Numbered from the stretch's first letter, positions 8,766 through 18,516 are shown. The stretch is DNA of 64,000 bases from Leclercia adecarboxylata (GCF_006171285.1 NZ_CP040889.1:310001-374000), one strand, 5' to 3'. Made by a program: numbers and translations. The notes: generated by a model from the sequence alone, not told the origin.

Positions 8766-9665
8766 ATGGCGACCTATCCGGCAAGTTTATTAATTCTCAA
8801 TGGTAAAAGCGCGGGCAACGATCTGTTGCGCGAGGCGGTGACACTGTTACGCGACGAAGGCGTTCATATCCACGTGCGCGTGACCTGGGAAAAAGGCGAC
8901 GCGGCGCGCTATATCGACGAAGCCCGCACCCTCGGCGTCGAGACGGTGATTGCAGGCGGCGGCGATGGCACCATCAACGAGGTAGCGACCGCATTGATTA
9001 ATCTGCAGGGCGACCACCGTCCTGCGCTGGGCATTCTGCCGCTCGGCACCGCCAACGATTTTGCCACCAGCGCCGGGATCCCGGAGGCGCTCGATAAGGC
9101 TCTACAGTTGGCGATTGCCGGTAAAGCCACGGCGGTGGATATTGCCCGGGTGAACGATGAAACCTGCTTTATTAATATGGCGACCGGCGGGTTTGGCACC
9201 CGCATTACCAGTGAAACGCCTGAAAAGCTGAAAGCGGCGCTGGGCGGCGTTTCGTACCTGATTCACGGCCTGTCTCGACTGGATACCCTGAAACCGGATC
9301 TGTGTGAAATCCGCGGCGAGAACTTCCACTGGCAGGGTAACGCGCTGGTGATTGGTATCGGCAATGGCCGTCAGGCGGGCGGCGGGCAGCAGTTGTGCCC
9401 GGACGCGCTGATCAACGACGGGCTGCTCGGGGTACGTATCATTACCGGCGATGAACTGCTCCCGGCGCTGTTCACCACCCTGACCAAAGCGGAGGACAGC
9501 CCGCATCTGGTGGATGGACAGTCGGCGTGGTTTGAAATCCAGGCTCCGCACGGGATGACCTTTAATCTCGATGGCGAACCGCTGAGCGGCGACCGTTTCC
9601 GCATCGCGCTCCTGCCAGGGGCGATCCAGTGCCGGCTGCCGCCGGATTGTCCGCTTCTGCGCTGA
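8766..9665 (+). CDS. yegS: YegS lipid kinase (diacylglycerol-kinase-like)
   Basis: 299 residues, the same as E. coli YegS when the ATG at 8766 is used; aggag lies 9 bases upstream and the product starts [14 protein letters not shown]. The catalytic nucleotide-binding loop GGGDG (64-68, followed by TINEV) and the PLGTANDF motif of the DAGK/sphingosine-kinase fold are present, as is the Mg-site region [16 protein letters not shown]. coli YegS phosphorylates phosphatidylglycerol in vitro; the physiological role is unknown. It is a single gene ending before a bidirectional terminator. Confidence 0.95.
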   Translation: MATYPASLLILNGKSAGNDLLREAVTLLRDEGVHIHVRVTWEKGDAARYIDEARTLGVETVIAGGGDGTINEVATALINLQGDHRPALGILPLGTANDFATSAGIPEALDKALQLAIAGKATAVDIARVNDETCFINMATGGFGTRITSETPEKLKAALGGVSYLIHGLSRLDTLKPDLCEIRGENFHWQGNALVIGIGNGRQAGGGQQLCPDALINDGLLGVRIITGDELLPALFTTLTKAEDSPHLVDGQSAWFEIQAPHGMTFNLDGEPLSGDRFRIALLPGAIQCRLPPDCPLLR

Positions 9666-9681
9666 TAAGTGCGGCCTGATG

Positions 9682-9714
9682 CCCTCACCCCGACCCTCTC
9701 CCACCGGGAGAGGG
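9682..9714. repeat. Short intergenic palindromic repeat
   Basis: A ccctcaccccgaccctctccc...gggagaggg element. The inner ccctctccc/gggagaggg arms form a hairpin. The same family recurs at 16391-16541. Confidence 0.65.
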
Positions 9715-9725
9715 TGCAAACACTA

Positions 9726-9751
9726 AAAACGGTAACATGCGTTACCGTTTT
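9726..9751. terminator. Bidirectional terminator between yegS and the ABC operon
   Basis: An 11-bp perfect stem (aaaacggtaac 9726-9736 with 9741-9751) and a 4-base loop, with A-tract and T-tract on both sides, lie between the convergent genes. Confidence 0.85.
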
Positions 9752-9779
9752 GCTTTTACCTCCGCCGCCGGGCAAAAAA

Positions 9780-10553
9780 CTAATATACCGCCACCTCCCT
9801 CGCCATCTCGCGGGAATACTGCTGGCTGGCGTTGACCAGCATCCGGGTGTAATCGGTTCTGGCCTGCCCTGCCACCAGATCGTCCACCGTCAGGGTTTCG
9901 AGGATCTTGCCGTACTGCATCACCGCCACCTTCTGGCACAGATGGGCAATCACCCCGAGATCGTGGGTCACCATCAGATAGGTGAGTTTCGACTCGCGCT
10001 GCAGCTCCGCCAGCAGGTTTAAGATCTCCGCCTGTACCGACACATCCAGCGCCGAGGTGGGTTCATCGAGCAGCAGCACCTGCGGCTCCAGGATCAGCGC
10101 CCGGGCAATCGCCACGCGCTGGCGCTGGCCGCCGGAAAGCTGATGCGGATAGCGATCGCGGAAGGCACGATTGAGGCCCACCTTATCCAGCAGGGCGTGA
10201 ATGCGCCGATCCCGGTCGTTGATGCCGTGAATTTGCAGCGGCTCTTCCAGAATATCGCCGATGGTGTGCCGGGGGTGCAGCGAACCGTAGGGGTCCTGAA
10301 ACACCATCTGCACCAGACGGCAGCGCTGGGGGCTGATGCGCCGCTCCAGCGGCTGGCCGTTAATCGCCAGCGCCCCTTCCCAGTGGGTGAACAGCCCCGC
10401 CAGGCATTTCAGCACCGTGGTTTTACCGGAACCCGACTCCCCCACCAGGCCGTAAATCTCCCCCGGCTGGACGTTGATATTGACGTCGTACAGAACCTGG
10501 CTGCGTTTTTCCCCTTCACCGAAGGCCAGATTCAGGTTTTTTACCTCGATCAT
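9780..10553 (-). CDS. Oligopeptide-type ABC importer ATPase (DppF/OppF-like)
   Basis: 257-residue nucleotide-binding subunit. Walker A GESGSGKT (about 38-45), signature LSGGQRQR, Walker [13 protein letters not shown] and the switch His in VTHDLG are all present. The C terminus lacks the long CPxxxP zinc/iron-sulfur tail typical of full OppF/DppF (usually 320-330 aa), so it is of the short type. It is the last gene of the operon, 9 bp after the companion ATPase, and runs into the bidirectional terminator at 9726-9751. Substrate unknown; see the enolase-superfamily gene at 14987. Confidence 0.9.
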   Translation of the reverse strand: MIEVKNLNLAFGEGEKRSQVLYDVNINVQPGEIYGLVGESGSGKTTVLKCLAGLFTHWEGALAINGQPLERRISPQRCRLVQMVFQDPYGSLHPRHTIGDILEEPLQIHGINDRDRRIHALLDKVGLNRAFRDRYPHQLSGGQRQRVAIARALILEPQVLLLDEPTSALDVSVQAEILNLLAELQRESKLTYLMVTHDLGVIAHLCQKVAVMQYGKILETLTVDDLVAGQARTDYTRMLVNASQQYSREMAREVAVY

Positions 10554-10562
10554 CGTTGCTCC

Positions 10563-11426
10563 TTATTCGGTCAGCCAGCTGGCCTGACGTTGCAGTACCG
10601 GCAGCACCGGGCGGCGGCGGTTCATCTCTGGCAGGGCGTTAATCAGCCCCTGCGTATAGGGGTGCTGCGCATTGTGCAGATCGCAGGCGGCGATGGACTC
10701 CACCACCCGCCCGGCGTACATCACCAGCACCCGGTCGCAGAAGCTGCGCACCAGGTTGATGTCGTGGCTGATAAAAATCAGCCCCAGCCCGCGGGACTGG
10801 ACCAGGTCGTCCAGCAATCCCAGCACCTGCAGCCGCACCGAGACGTCCAGCGCCGAGGTAGGCTCATCGGCGATCACCAGCTCCGGGTCGGTAATTAGCA
10901 TCATGGCGATCATGATGCGCTGCCCCTGCCCGCCGGAGATCTCGTGCGGGTAAAGGTGATAAACCCGATCCGGCTGGCGAATGCGCACCACGTCCAGCAT
11001 CTCCAGCACTTTGGCTTTAGCCTCCGCCTTGCGCCCCGGATGATGCGTCAGCCAGGCTTCGGCGATCTGATCCCCGACGCACACCACCGGGTTAAGGGAG
11101 TATTTCGGATCCTGCATGATCATCGAGATGCGCTTGCCGCGAATGCCGCGCATCTGCGCCTCGCTGACGGTGCGTAAATCGACGTCGCCAAACTGCATCC
11201 GCGTGGCGGCGATCTGCGCCTTCGCCGGATGCAGACGCAGCAGCGCCCGCCCGACGGTGGATTTCCCGGAGCCCGACTCGCCGACTATCGCCAGCTTCTC
11301 GCGGCCCAGCTGAAAGGAGACGCCGCGCACCACGTTGGTGACCGCGCGTCCGTTGATAAAGTCGACGTGCAGATCGCGCACGTCGAGCAGCGGCACATCA
11401 GTTGCTGCGAGGATCGAGGATGTCAC
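10563..11426 (-). CDS. Oligopeptide-type ABC importer ATPase (DppD/OppD-like)
   Basis: Second ATPase of the importer, 287 residues. It has Walker A GESGSGKS, signature ISGGQGQR (first Leu replaced by Ile), Walker [13 protein letters not shown] and the switch segment FISHDI. I chose the GTG at 11426 because aggag lies 9 bases before it. An ATG three codons earlier (11435) directly abuts the same aggag, too close to be used. The gene overlaps the end of the permease gene by 29 bp, so translation is probably coupled. Confidence 0.88.
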   Translation of the reverse strand: MTSSILAATDVPLLDVRDLHVDFINGRAVTNVVRGVSFQLGREKLAIVGESGSGKSTVGRALLRLHPAKAQIAATRMQFGDVDLRTVSEAQMRGIRGKRISMIMQDPKYSLNPVVCVGDQIAEAWLTHHPGRKAEAKAKVLEMLDVVRIRQPDRVYHLYPHEISGGQGQRIMIAMMLITDPELVIADEPTSALDVSVRLQVLGLLDDLVQSRGLGLIFISHDINLVRSFCDRVLVMYAGRVVESIAACDLHNAQHPYTQGLINALPEMNRRRPVLPVLQRQASWLTE

Positions 11427-12303
11427 GTAAGCCATCTCCTAAGAAGTTGAACGCCAGGCTGTTAATCAGGATCGCCAGCCCCGGAATAGTCACTACCCAC
11501 CAGCACTCCATCATGTAGGTGCGCCCGCTGGAGATCATCGCCCCCCACTCCGGCTCCGGCGGCTGTGCGCCAAGGCCAAGGAAGCCAAGCCCGGCGGCGG
11601 TCAGGATGATCCCCGCCATGTTCATGGTGATACGAATAATCACCGACGGCAGGCACAGCGGCACGATGTGACGCCACAGCACCCGTACCGGAGACGCCCC
11701 TTGTAAACGCACGGCGGAGATAAAATCGGCCTGGCGCAGGGAGAGGGTTTCGGCACGCGCCAGACGGGCAATCGGCGGCCAGGCGGTGATCGTAATGGCG
11801 ATCACCACGTGTTCCAGCCCCGGGCCGAGCGCTGCGACAAACGCCAGCGCCAGCACCAGGCTCGGGAAGGAGATAAAGATATCGGTGACGCGCATCAGGA
11901 CCGCATCCACCTTGCCGCCAAAGTACCCGGCGGTGACGCCCAGCAGCAGCCCCAGCGGGCCGACGGTGACCGACACCAGCAGCACGATATAGAGCGTGAT
12001 GCGCGAGCCGTACACCAGGCGGCTGAAGATATCCCGGCCAAACTCGTCGGTGCCGAACCAGTGCTGCGCGTTCGGCGACACCAGGGCGTTATTCAGATCC
12101 TGCACCAGCGGGTTATAAGGGGCTATCCACGGCGCGAAGGCGGCGACGATCAGCAGCAGCAGGATGATGCCGCCGCCGATGGCCGTCAGCGGGTTGCGCG
12201 CCATCTGCCCGGCAAAGCCGAAGCCGCGGCGGGCCATGCGCGCCAGGCGCTGGCGTCCTTCGCTGCGAACGCCTTGCAGCGGTGTATCCAGAGAAACGGT
12301 CAT
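11398..12303 (-). CDS. ABC importer permease (DppC/OppC-like)
   Basis: 301-residue inner-membrane permease. An N-terminal OppC_N segment with one TM helix (about 38-60) is followed by the binding-protein-dependent transport domain with five further helices. The EAA loop is recognisable in FISAVRLQGASPVRVLWRHI. The family motif FGTDEFGRDIFSRLVYGSR (about 83-101) is intact. It overlaps the upstream permease by 4 bp (ATGA) and the downstream ATPase by 29 bp. Confidence 0.92.
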   Translation of the reverse strand: MTVSLDTPLQGVRSEGRQRLARMARRGFGFAGQMARNPLTAIGGGIILLLLIVAAFAPWIAPYNPLVQDLNNALVSPNAQHWFGTDEFGRDIFSRLVYGSRITLYIVLLVSVTVGPLGLLLGVTAGYFGGKVDAVLMRVTDIFISFPSLVLALAFVAALGPGLEHVVIAITITAWPPIARLARAETLSLRQADFISAVRLQGASPVRVLWRHIVPLCLPSVIIRITMNMAGIILTAAGLGFLGLGAQPPEPEWGAMISSGRTYMMECWWVVTIPGLAILINSLAFNFLGDGLRDILDPRSN

Positions 12304-13337
12304 GATTTCGTCCTCGGGTCGAAGAGTTGATACAGCATGTCGGAGAGCAGGTTGAGCATCACGAAGATCATCCCCACCAGCAGGACGCAGCCCATCACCG
12401 CGTTCATATCGCCCAGCAGCAGGCTGCCGGTGAGATAGGAGCCAAAGCCCGGCCAGGAGAAAACGGTTTCAATCAGCACCGCCCCTTCCAGCAGCGAGCC
12501 GTAGGCCAGGGCCACCACCGTCAGCAGCTGCACGAGGATGTTGCGAAACGCGTGGTTCCAGATCACCTGGCGCTCGGTTAAGCCTTTCACCCGGGCGGTG
12601 ATGATGAACTCCTGGGACAGCTGGGCCAGCATAAAGCTGCGGGTCATACGGCTGATGTAGGCCAGGGAGTGGAAGCCCAGCAGAGAGGCGGGCAGCACCA
12701 GGTGGTTAATGGCGTTCCAGAACACCGCGCTGTTGCCTGCCAGCAGGGCATCGACGGTCATCAGCCCGGTGCGGCGCGGCACAATGCCATCCAGCCCTAA
12801 ATCCAGCCGTCCGGCGCCGCCCACCCAGCCGAGCCAGGCGTAGAACAGCAACAGCCCCATCATCCCTACCCAGAAGATCGGCGTGGAGTAACCGGCGAGG
12901 CTGATGATGCGCACCACGTAATCCGAGACGCTGTTACGACGCGCCGCCGCCAGCACCCCCAGCGGGACCCCTAAACCGGCCCCGACGATAATCGCCATGG
13001 TGGCCAGCTCAAGGGTCGCCGGGAAGACGCGCAGAATGTCGTCCAGCACCGGTTTGCCGGTCAGCAGGGCGTTGCCAAAATCGCCGTGCAGCAGGTTGTT
13101 GAGGTAGATCCCAAACTGGGTCAGGAGGGATTTATCAAAACCGAGCTGCTGGTAGACCTGCTGATAGGTGCTGTGGTCGGCATCCGGGCCAACAATCGCC
13201 AGCACCGGATCCACCGGCATCACGCGGCCAATGAAAAAGGTCAGCACCAGCAGGCCGAACAGCGTCACCAGCACCTGGGTTAAGCGCTTTGAGAAACGCC
13301 GGGTGCGGGAGCCTGGGGCGAGTATCGCTACACTCAT
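12300..13337 (-). CDS. ABC importer permease (DppB/OppB-like)
   Basis: 345-residue partner permease with an N-terminal TM helix (about 20-40), a periplasmic loop and five more TM helices. The EAA loop is in FIITARVKGLTERQVIWNHA. The end LLSDMLYQLFDPRTK is typical of DppB/OppB. Its start overlaps the binding-protein stop by 4 bp and its stop overlaps the next permease start by 4 bp. Confidence 0.92.
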   Translation of the reverse strand: MSVAILAPGSRTRRFSKRLTQVLVTLFGLLVLTFFIGRVMPVDPVLAIVGPDADHSTYQQVYQQLGFDKSLLTQFGIYLNNLLHGDFGNALLTGKPVLDDILRVFPATLELATMAIIVGAGLGVPLGVLAAARRNSVSDYVVRIISLAGYSTPIFWVGMMGLLLFYAWLGWVGGAGRLDLGLDGIVPRRTGLMTVDALLAGNSAVFWNAINHLVLPASLLGFHSLAYISRMTRSFMLAQLSQEFIITARVKGLTERQVIWNHAFRNILVQLLTVVALAYGSLLEGAVLIETVFSWPGFGSYLTGSLLLGDMNAVMGCVLLVGMIFVMLNLLSDMLYQLFDPRTKS

Positions 13338-14950
13338 TTTTCACCTCCGGTTTTGTACACTTCCCGCAGGAAGGTGGTGGCGGACGGATGCGACTGGAAG
13401 TTTTTCACCTCGTTACGCACCACCACCGAATCAACCATCTGCGACAGCGGGATCAGCGCCGGGATCAGCTGGTCATAGCGCACCTGGATCTGCTGGTAGT
13501 CGGCGATTTGCTTTTGCGGATCGCGCTCCAGCAGGGCCTTGTCGATCATCTCGTTCAGCGGCTTGTCGTAAAAACTGGTACGCCAGCCCTGGAAGTTGGT
13601 CAGCCGGGCCTCGTCGCTGTTGTCGGGGTTGTAGACCAGCGCCCGCAGGCTGGAGTGCGGATGCGGCTCCACGCCGCTGCCGCCGCGCCCGACCAGCATG
13701 TCGAACTTACGCTCGCGCATCGCGCCGTAGATCTGGTTCCCGGTGCCGGTGATGATTTTGGCGTTGATCCCCGCCTGCATCAGGGTGGACTGCACGGCGA
13801 TGGCGATATTGAGGAACGGCTGATCCGCCAGCACCCGCAGGGTAGTGTCGAAGCCTTCCGGGTAGCCCGCTTCCGCCAGCAGCTTTTTGGCGCGCGGGAT
13901 ATCGAGTTTGTAGCCCGGGTCCGGCAGCGTGGAGGGCATCCCCGCCTTGATCGGCCGCTGGTGCAGCACGCCGTAGCCCGGCATCAGCGCCTTGTTGATC
14001 CCCTGATAGTCGATGAGATAGCGCACCGCTTCGCGCACCTTCGGATTGGCGAAGTGCGCCTCCTTCATGCTCATCGCCACGTAGTAGACCGTGCCCTTCT
14101 GCACGGCTTCCACCGTCAGCTGCGGATCCTTACGCAGGGCGTTAATGTCGGCCACCGCCATATTGCTGGCGATATCCAGATCGCCCTTCTCCACCATCAG
14201 GCGCAGGGTCTGCGACTCCTGGAAGTGGCGCAGCACCACGCGGTTCATCTTCGGCTCTTCGCGCCAGTATTTCGGGTTCCGCTTCATGCGCAGCACGTCT
14301 TTTGCCTGCCAGGTCTCCAGCATAAACGGCCCGGAACCGGCTTCGTTGGTGGTCAGCCAGCGGTTGCCCCAGTCGCTGTTGACCTCGTGGCTGAGCACCG
14401 TTTTGCGATCCAGTACGCCAAGGTTGCCCAGCGCGCCGAGGGAGTAGATCACCAGCTGCGGATCGTTGGCCTTCGGCAGGGTGAGCTGCACGGTGTAGTC
14501 ATCCAGGGCTTTCACCTGCTGGTCGATGTTCTTCTTTGAAAACCCGTAAGATTTCCACACCGACGCCTGGGCAAGATTCAGATGCAGCAGGCGACGCATG
14601 GACCACGCCACGTCTTCGGCGGTAAGCGGGTTGCCGGAGTGGAAGGTCACGTTATCGCGCAGGTGGAAGGTCAGGGTTTTGCCGTCCGGCGAGATGTCCC
14701 AGGATTTCGCCAGCGCCGGTTTGACGTTGGTGAGCGTGTTGGGATCGAGTTCCACCAGCGAATCGTAGAGATTGACCACAATGCCGACCACCTCGTTGCC
14801 GGTCATCGCGGCCGGATCGAGGGTCAGCAGGTTGTTCATGTTCATACCGATGATGAGCTGATCGGGCGGCGTTTTTGCATACGCCGCGCCGCTCCCCATC
14901 ATCAGCGAGAGCGCGAGTAAACACGCCCCGGTGAGGGAGTTTTTCTTCAT
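13334..14950 (-). CDS. Periplasmic solute-binding protein, SBP family 5 (peptide type)
   Basis: 538 residues with a Sec signal peptide (MKKNSL..., hydrophobic core 8-20, likely cut at AYA-KT near residue 25) and the SBP_bac_5 fold. Family landmarks are LTFHLRDNVTFHSGNPLTAEDV and the later GSGPF segment. It is the most abundant and specificity-determining part of the importer. Family 5 proteins bind peptides, but also nickel, opines, glutathione and some oligosaccharides, so the name peptide is only a family label. It lies 36 bp after the enolase-superfamily gene, within one operon. Confidence 0.92.
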   Translation of the reverse strand: MKKNSLTGACLLALSLMMGSGAAYAKTPPDQLIIGMNMNNLLTLDPAAMTGNEVVGIVVNLYDSLVELDPNTLTNVKPALAKSWDISPDGKTLTFHLRDNVTFHSGNPLTAEDVAWSMRRLLHLNLAQASVWKSYGFSKKNIDQQVKALDDYTVQLTLPKANDPQLVIYSLGALGNLGVLDRKTVLSHEVNSDWGNRWLTTNEAGSGPFMLETWQAKDVLRMKRNPKYWREEPKMNRVVLRHFQESQTLRLMVEKGDLDIASNMAVADINALRKDPQLTVEAVQKGTVYYVAMSMKEAHFANPKVREAVRYLIDYQGINKALMPGYGVLHQRPIKAGMPSTLPDPGYKLDIPRAKKLLAEAGYPEGFDTTLRVLADQPFLNIAIAVQSTLMQAGINAKIITGTGNQIYGAMRERKFDMLVGRGGSGVEPHPHSSLRALVYNPDNSDEARLTNFQGWRTSFYDKPLNEMIDKALLERDPQKQIADYQQIQVRYDQLIPALIPLSQMVDSVVVRNEVKNFQSHPSATTFLREVYKTGGEK

Positions 14951-14986
14951 CTGTGTATACCGTTTGTAGGGTAGAAGTTTTATTTA

Positions 14987-16141
14987 TCAGTCGTGGCTGA
15001 GGGTATTGGCTTCGATATACGCAAAATTAATGTCTTCGCCCAGTCCCGGGCGATCCGGCAGGCTGACCATGCCGTTTTCATCCATCGGGTCGATGAGGCT
15101 GTGCAGATATGCCGCGGGCTCGTCGTAGTCGAGGAACGGATGCAGCAGGCCGCGTTCGTACCAGCGGCAGTTTTTGATAGCCCCGATCACCGCCAGGCTG
15201 GCCGCGCCGTTGCCGTGCACTTCGCAGTCCATGCCGAACGACTCGGCGAGGTTGGCTACTTTCAGGGTTGGCGAGATGCCGCCTACGCCATTGGCGCCCG
15301 CACGCAGGATGTCGCACGCTCCGGCTCTTACCCAGTCGGCGCGGCTGTGGTGCTTGCCGCCCAGGCTCTCCGGCCCGACGATGGGAATGGAGAGGTTTTC
15401 AGCCAGCCAGGCGTAGGAGGCCATGCTCTCCTCTTCCATCGGCTCTTCAAACCAGGCGAAGTTGAGTTTTTCCAGCTCTTTACCGATCCACAGTGCTTCC
15501 GCACGGCTGTACCAGTGATAGCCGTCGATCATCAGGTCGATATCCGGCCCGACCGCCTCACGCACCGCGGCGCAGGCTTTGATATCCATCTTCGGATTCG
15601 GTGCGAAAGAGACCGGCGGCATCCAGGTGTGGAGCTTGATGGCCTTGTAGCCGCGGGCGACCAGGGTTTCTGCGAAGCTGGCGTACTCTTCCGGGGTGGA
15701 GAGGCCACCCGGCAGGTCGTCGCCGCACATGGTGCTGCCGTAGGCAGGCACTTTGTCGCGGTAGCCGCCCAGCAGCTTCCAGACCGGCATATTGAGCTTG
15801 CGGCCAATCAGATCCCACAGCGCCTGCTCAACGAAGCCCAGCGCGCGTTCGGTCAGCTGATGGGCGCTGCCGCGCTGCCAGTGGGCCAGCTCCTGCCAGA
15901 TCTTTTCGCGGTTAAAGGCGTCCTGGCCGATCAGCACCTTACGGAAGAAGGTGTTGACCACAAAAGGGCGCACCACTTCCGGCGGTGCAAAAGAGTACCC
16001 TTTGGTGCCATCGTCTGCGGTAATGGTCAGCATCGCCATTTTCGCCAGGCTTTCCGGCCCCGGATGAGAGTGCCCGGCGCTGTCGGAAACCCGGCGGGTG
16101 GGATACTGAAAGACGGTGACGTTTACGGATTCGATTTTCAT
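14987..16141 (-). CDS. Enolase-superfamily enzyme, mandelate-racemase subgroup
   Basis: 384 residues. The capping domain (about 1-125) is followed by a TIM barrel whose catalytic set is complete: K169-x-H171, metal ligands D206 (DLMIDGYHW), E232 (FEEP) and E258 (GPES), and the D277/H309 dyad. The K-x-H plus His/Asp dyad is the mandelate-racemase subgroup pattern. That subgroup mostly dehydrates or cycloisomerises sugar acids and their lactones. The substrate cannot be read from sequence. It is first in a six-gene operon with an Opp/Dpp-type importer. No dedicated regulator, aldolase or kinase lies next to it. Confidence 0.85.
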   Translation of the reverse strand: MKIESVNVTVFQYPTRRVSDSAGHSHPGPESLAKMAMLTITADDGTKGYSFAPPEVVRPFVVNTFFRKVLIGQDAFNREKIWQELAHWQRGSAHQLTERALGFVEQALWDLIGRKLNMPVWKLLGGYRDKVPAYGSTMCGDDLPGGLSTPEEYASFAETLVARGYKAIKLHTWMPPVSFAPNPKMDIKACAAVREAVGPDIDLMIDGYHWYSRAEALWIGKELEKLNFAWFEEPMEEESMASYAWLAENLSIPIVGPESLGGKHHSRADWVRAGACDILRAGANGVGGISPTLKVANLAESFGMDCEVHGNGAASLAVIGAIKNCRWYERGLLHPFLDYDEPAAYLHSLIDPMDENGMVSLPDRPGLGEDINFAYIEANTLSHD

Positions 16142-16287
16142 TTTTTGTCCTTAAAACTGCGTAGGTTCAGCGTGTTCTTTCATTTTGAAAAGCTGTTTCG
16201 AATCTAACTTTAAGCGCAAAATTCATCCACTGCCTTAGACAAATTCCGCTAAGCGTCGACCGTTTTTTGTGCATCTGCACGGGGGCG

Positions 16288-16303
16288 AGTGATACTTTTC
16301 ACA
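16288..16303 (-). promoter_or_regulatory. Putative CRP site of the enolase/ABC operon
   Basis: AGTGA-N6-TCACA (one mismatch in ten consensus positions) is centred about 155 bases before the first gene. It suggests catabolite control of the operon. No -10 element was assigned. Confidence 0.5.
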
Positions 16304-16390
16304 AAAGAGAGGGGAAATGTGAGGTAGATCGGGATGGATGTTTGAATGAAATGAAATGGGGTTCCGATCATGTCCGGAGGGGGACAAATC

Positions 16391-16541
16391 CCCTCACCCC
16401 GGCCCTCTCCCCAAAGGGGCGAGGGAGAAAAGACGGCTCCGGAGAGTCCCCTCTCCCCAAAGTGGCGAGAGGGAAAAGACGCCACCGGACAGTCCCCTCT
16501 CCCCTATGGGGAGAGGGTTAGGGTGAGGGGAGAGGGGTTAG
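16391..16541. repeat. Triple copy of an intergenic palindromic repeat
   Basis: Three consecutive copies of a ccctctcccc...ggggagaggg-type palindrome (about 16391-16425, 16455-16475, 16494-16541). The last is closed by an inverted ggttagggtgagggg. They fill the end of the 403-bp gap between fbaB and the enolase gene and could form stable hairpins downstream of fbaB. No gene is visible in this gap. Confidence 0.75.
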
Positions 16542-16544
16542 GGA

Positions 16545-17597
16545 TTACGCGATAGTCACCTTCTTATCCAGATAGACGTCCTGCACCGCATTTATCAGCT
16601 TCACGCCGTCCGCCATCGATTTTTTAAACGCCTTACGACCGAGGATCAGCCCCATCCCGCCCGCGCGTTTATTAATAACGGCCGTGCGTACCGCATCGGT
16701 GAGATCGGTTTCGCCCCCCGCTGCACCGCCGGAGTTGATGAGCCCCGCGCGGCCCATATAGCAGTTCGCCAGCTGGTAGCGCACCAGGTCGATAGGGTTG
16801 TCGCTGGTCAGTTTGCTGTAGACCCGATCGTCGGTATAGCCAAACTTGACCGCCTTATAACCGCCGTTATTTTCGGCCATTTTCTGCTTCACAATATCCG
16901 CCCCGATGGTGGCCGCCAGATGGTTGGCCTGTCCGGTTAAATCGGCGGAAACGTGGTAATCCGTGCCGTCTTTATTAAAGGCCGGGTTACGCAGATAGGC
17001 CCACAGCACCGTCACCATTCCTAACTCATGGGCGCGCTCAAAGGCGGCGGAGATCTCTTCAATCTGACGGCGCGACTGCTCTGAGCCGAAATAGATGGTC
17101 GCCCCGACCGCCACCGCGCCCATGTTGAACGCCTGCTCGACGCTGGCATAGAGGGTCTGGTCATATTCGGTTGGATAGCTCAGGGTTTCATTGTGGTTGA
17201 GCTTGACCAGGAACGGAATGCGGTGCGCATAGCGCCGGGAAACCGACGCCAGCACGCCGTAGGTAGAGGCGACGCAGTTGCAGCCAGCTTCAATCGCCAG
17301 TTCAACGATGTTCTTCGGATCAAAATAGAGCGGGTTGGCGGCAAACGACGCACCGGCCGAGTGCTCCACCCCCTGGTCCACCGGCAGGATCGACAGATAG
17401 CCGGTTCCGCCCAGACGCCCGGTGTTATACAGCGTCTGCATATTTCGCAAAACCGCTGGCGGGCGGTTGTTGTCGATCATCACGCGGTCGACGTAGTCGT
17501 GGCCAGGCAGATAGAGCTGGTCGGCTGGAATAGTCATACAACGATGCTGTAACAGGCTGTCGGCGTCTTTGCCAAGCAACTGCGCAATATCAGTCAT
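16545..17597 (-). CDS. fbaB: FbaB, class I fructose-bisphosphate aldolase (DhnA type)
   Basis: 350 residues when started at the ATG 17597, which has a ggggag ribosome-binding site and begins [13 protein letters not shown] as in E. coli. It cleaves fructose-1,6-bisphosphate to DHAP and glyceraldehyde-3-phosphate by Schiff-base chemistry. The DhnA-type core is intact, with [20 protein letters not shown] and the ADIVKQK segment that is likely to hold the catalytic lysine. Known role: gluconeogenic growth in Enterobacteria. An earlier in-frame ATG (17651) has no signal. A hairpin lies in the leader at 17615-17633. Confidence 0.96.
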   Translation of the reverse strand: MTDIAQLLGKDADSLLQHRCMTIPADQLYLPGHDYVDRVMIDNNRPPAVLRNMQTLYNTGRLGGTGYLSILPVDQGVEHSAGASFAANPLYFDPKNIVELAIEAGCNCVASTYGVLASVSRRYAHRIPFLVKLNHNETLSYPTEYDQTLYASVEQAFNMGAVAVGATIYFGSEQSRRQIEEISAAFERAHELGMVTVLWAYLRNPAFNKDGTDYHVSADLTGQANHLAATIGADIVKQKMAENNGGYKAVKFGYTDDRVYSKLTSDNPIDLVRYQLANCYMGRAGLINSGGAAGGETDLTDAVRTAVINKRAGGMGLILGRKAFKKSMADGVKLINAVQDVYLDKKVTIA

Positions 17598-17614
17598 AGT
17601 TTTGCTCCCCTTAG

Positions 17615-17633
17615 TGCCGACAGGCTGTCGGCA
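17615..17633 (-). other. Leader hairpin before fbaB
   Basis: A 9-bp inverted repeat (tgccgacag / ctgtcggca) around a single central base ends 5 bases from the fbaB ribosome-binding site. No T tract follows, so it is not an ordinary terminator. It may mark the end of thiD mRNA processing or influence fbaB translation. Confidence 0.5.
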
Positions 17634-17715
17634 TGTTTTCTCCAGGCTCACAGGATTGCGAGCCCCCTAAGCCTGGTCTGTGGGTAGCGAATTTTCCAGC
17701 TATGGGCGGTAACCT

Positions 17716-18516
17716 TTACCACCACGCATGGAAATGGTGGACCGGACCCATGCCCTGCCCCACCTCCAGCGTGTCCGCCTGCGCCAGCGCGCAGGAGAGC
17801 CAGGTTTTGGCCTCGCGCACCGTATCCGCCCAGCTATCGTGACGCGGGCGCAGCGCAGCCAGAGCGGCCGAGAGGGTGCAGCCGGTGCCGTGGGTGTTTT
17901 TGGTCTTCACGCGCGGGGCGGTAAAGCGCACCGTTCCGTCGCGGGTGAACAGCCAGTCGGGGCTTTCGGGATCGTCAAGATGACCGCCCTTCATCAGCAC
18001 CGCTTCACACCCCATCGCCAGCAGGGCATAACCCTGCTCTTTCATCTCCTGCTCGCTGCGGGCGTGAGGGGCATCCAGTAGCGCTGCGGCTTCGGGCAGG
18101 TTTGGCGTGATAAGCGCCACCTGCGGCAACAACTTTTTACGCAGCGTTTCGACGGCAGAAGGTGAAAGCAGCGGGTCGCCGCTTTTCGCCAGCATCACCG
18201 TGTCCAGCACTACGTTTTTAACCTGATGACGCAGCAGCTGCTCCGCCACGGCCTCGACGATATCGGTTTCGGCCAGCATGCCGATCTTGGTGGTGTCGAT
18301 GCGCACATCGCTGAACACCGATTCCAGCTGCGCCGCCACAAAATCGGGTTCAATACGATAGACCGACTGCACTCCGCGGGTATTCTGCGCCACCAGGGCG
18401 GTGATCACCGAGCAGCCATACGCCCCCAGCGCCGAGAAGGTTTTCAGGTCGGCCTGGATCCCGGCACCGCCGCTTGGGTCTGTGCCGGCAATAGTCAGGG
18501 CATTAATGCGTTTCAT
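17716..18516 (-). CDS. thiD: ThiD, HMP / HMP-phosphate kinase
   Basis: 266 residues from the ATG at 18516, identical in length to E. coli ThiD. A ribokinase-fold enzyme, it phosphorylates hydroxymethylpyrimidine twice for thiamine synthesis. Motifs: [19 protein letters not shown] at the N terminus, KIGML, and the anion-hole segment [13 protein letters not shown] near the C terminus. The start overlaps the thiM stop (ATGA), so the two genes form a coupled salvage operon under the TPP riboswitch. Confidence 0.97.
   Translation of the reverse strand: MKRINALTIAGTDPSGGAGIQADLKTFSALGAYGCSVITALVAQNTRGVQSVYRIEPDFVAAQLESVFSDVRIDTTKIGMLAETDIVEAVAEQLLRHQVKNVVLDTVMLAKSGDPLLSPSAVETLRKKLLPQVALITPNLPEAAALLDAPHARSEQEMKEQGYALLAMGCEAVLMKGGHLDDPESPDWLFTRDGTVRFTAPRVKTKNTHGTGCTLSAALAALRPRHDSWADTVREAKTWLSCALAQADTLEVGQGMGPVHHFHAWW

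Noticed and set aside
13289..14539. 416-codon open frame opposite the binding-protein gene
   Set aside because: It is a shadow of the SBP gene, with His/Arg-rich composition and no start signal.
14993..16207. 404-codon open frame antisense to the enolase-superfamily gene
   Set aside because: The plus-strand frame mirrors a gene with a full active site.
16391..16541. Tandem repeats as a possible CRISPR array
   Set aside because: The copies are palindromic, imperfect, few and without uniform unique spacers or cas genes.
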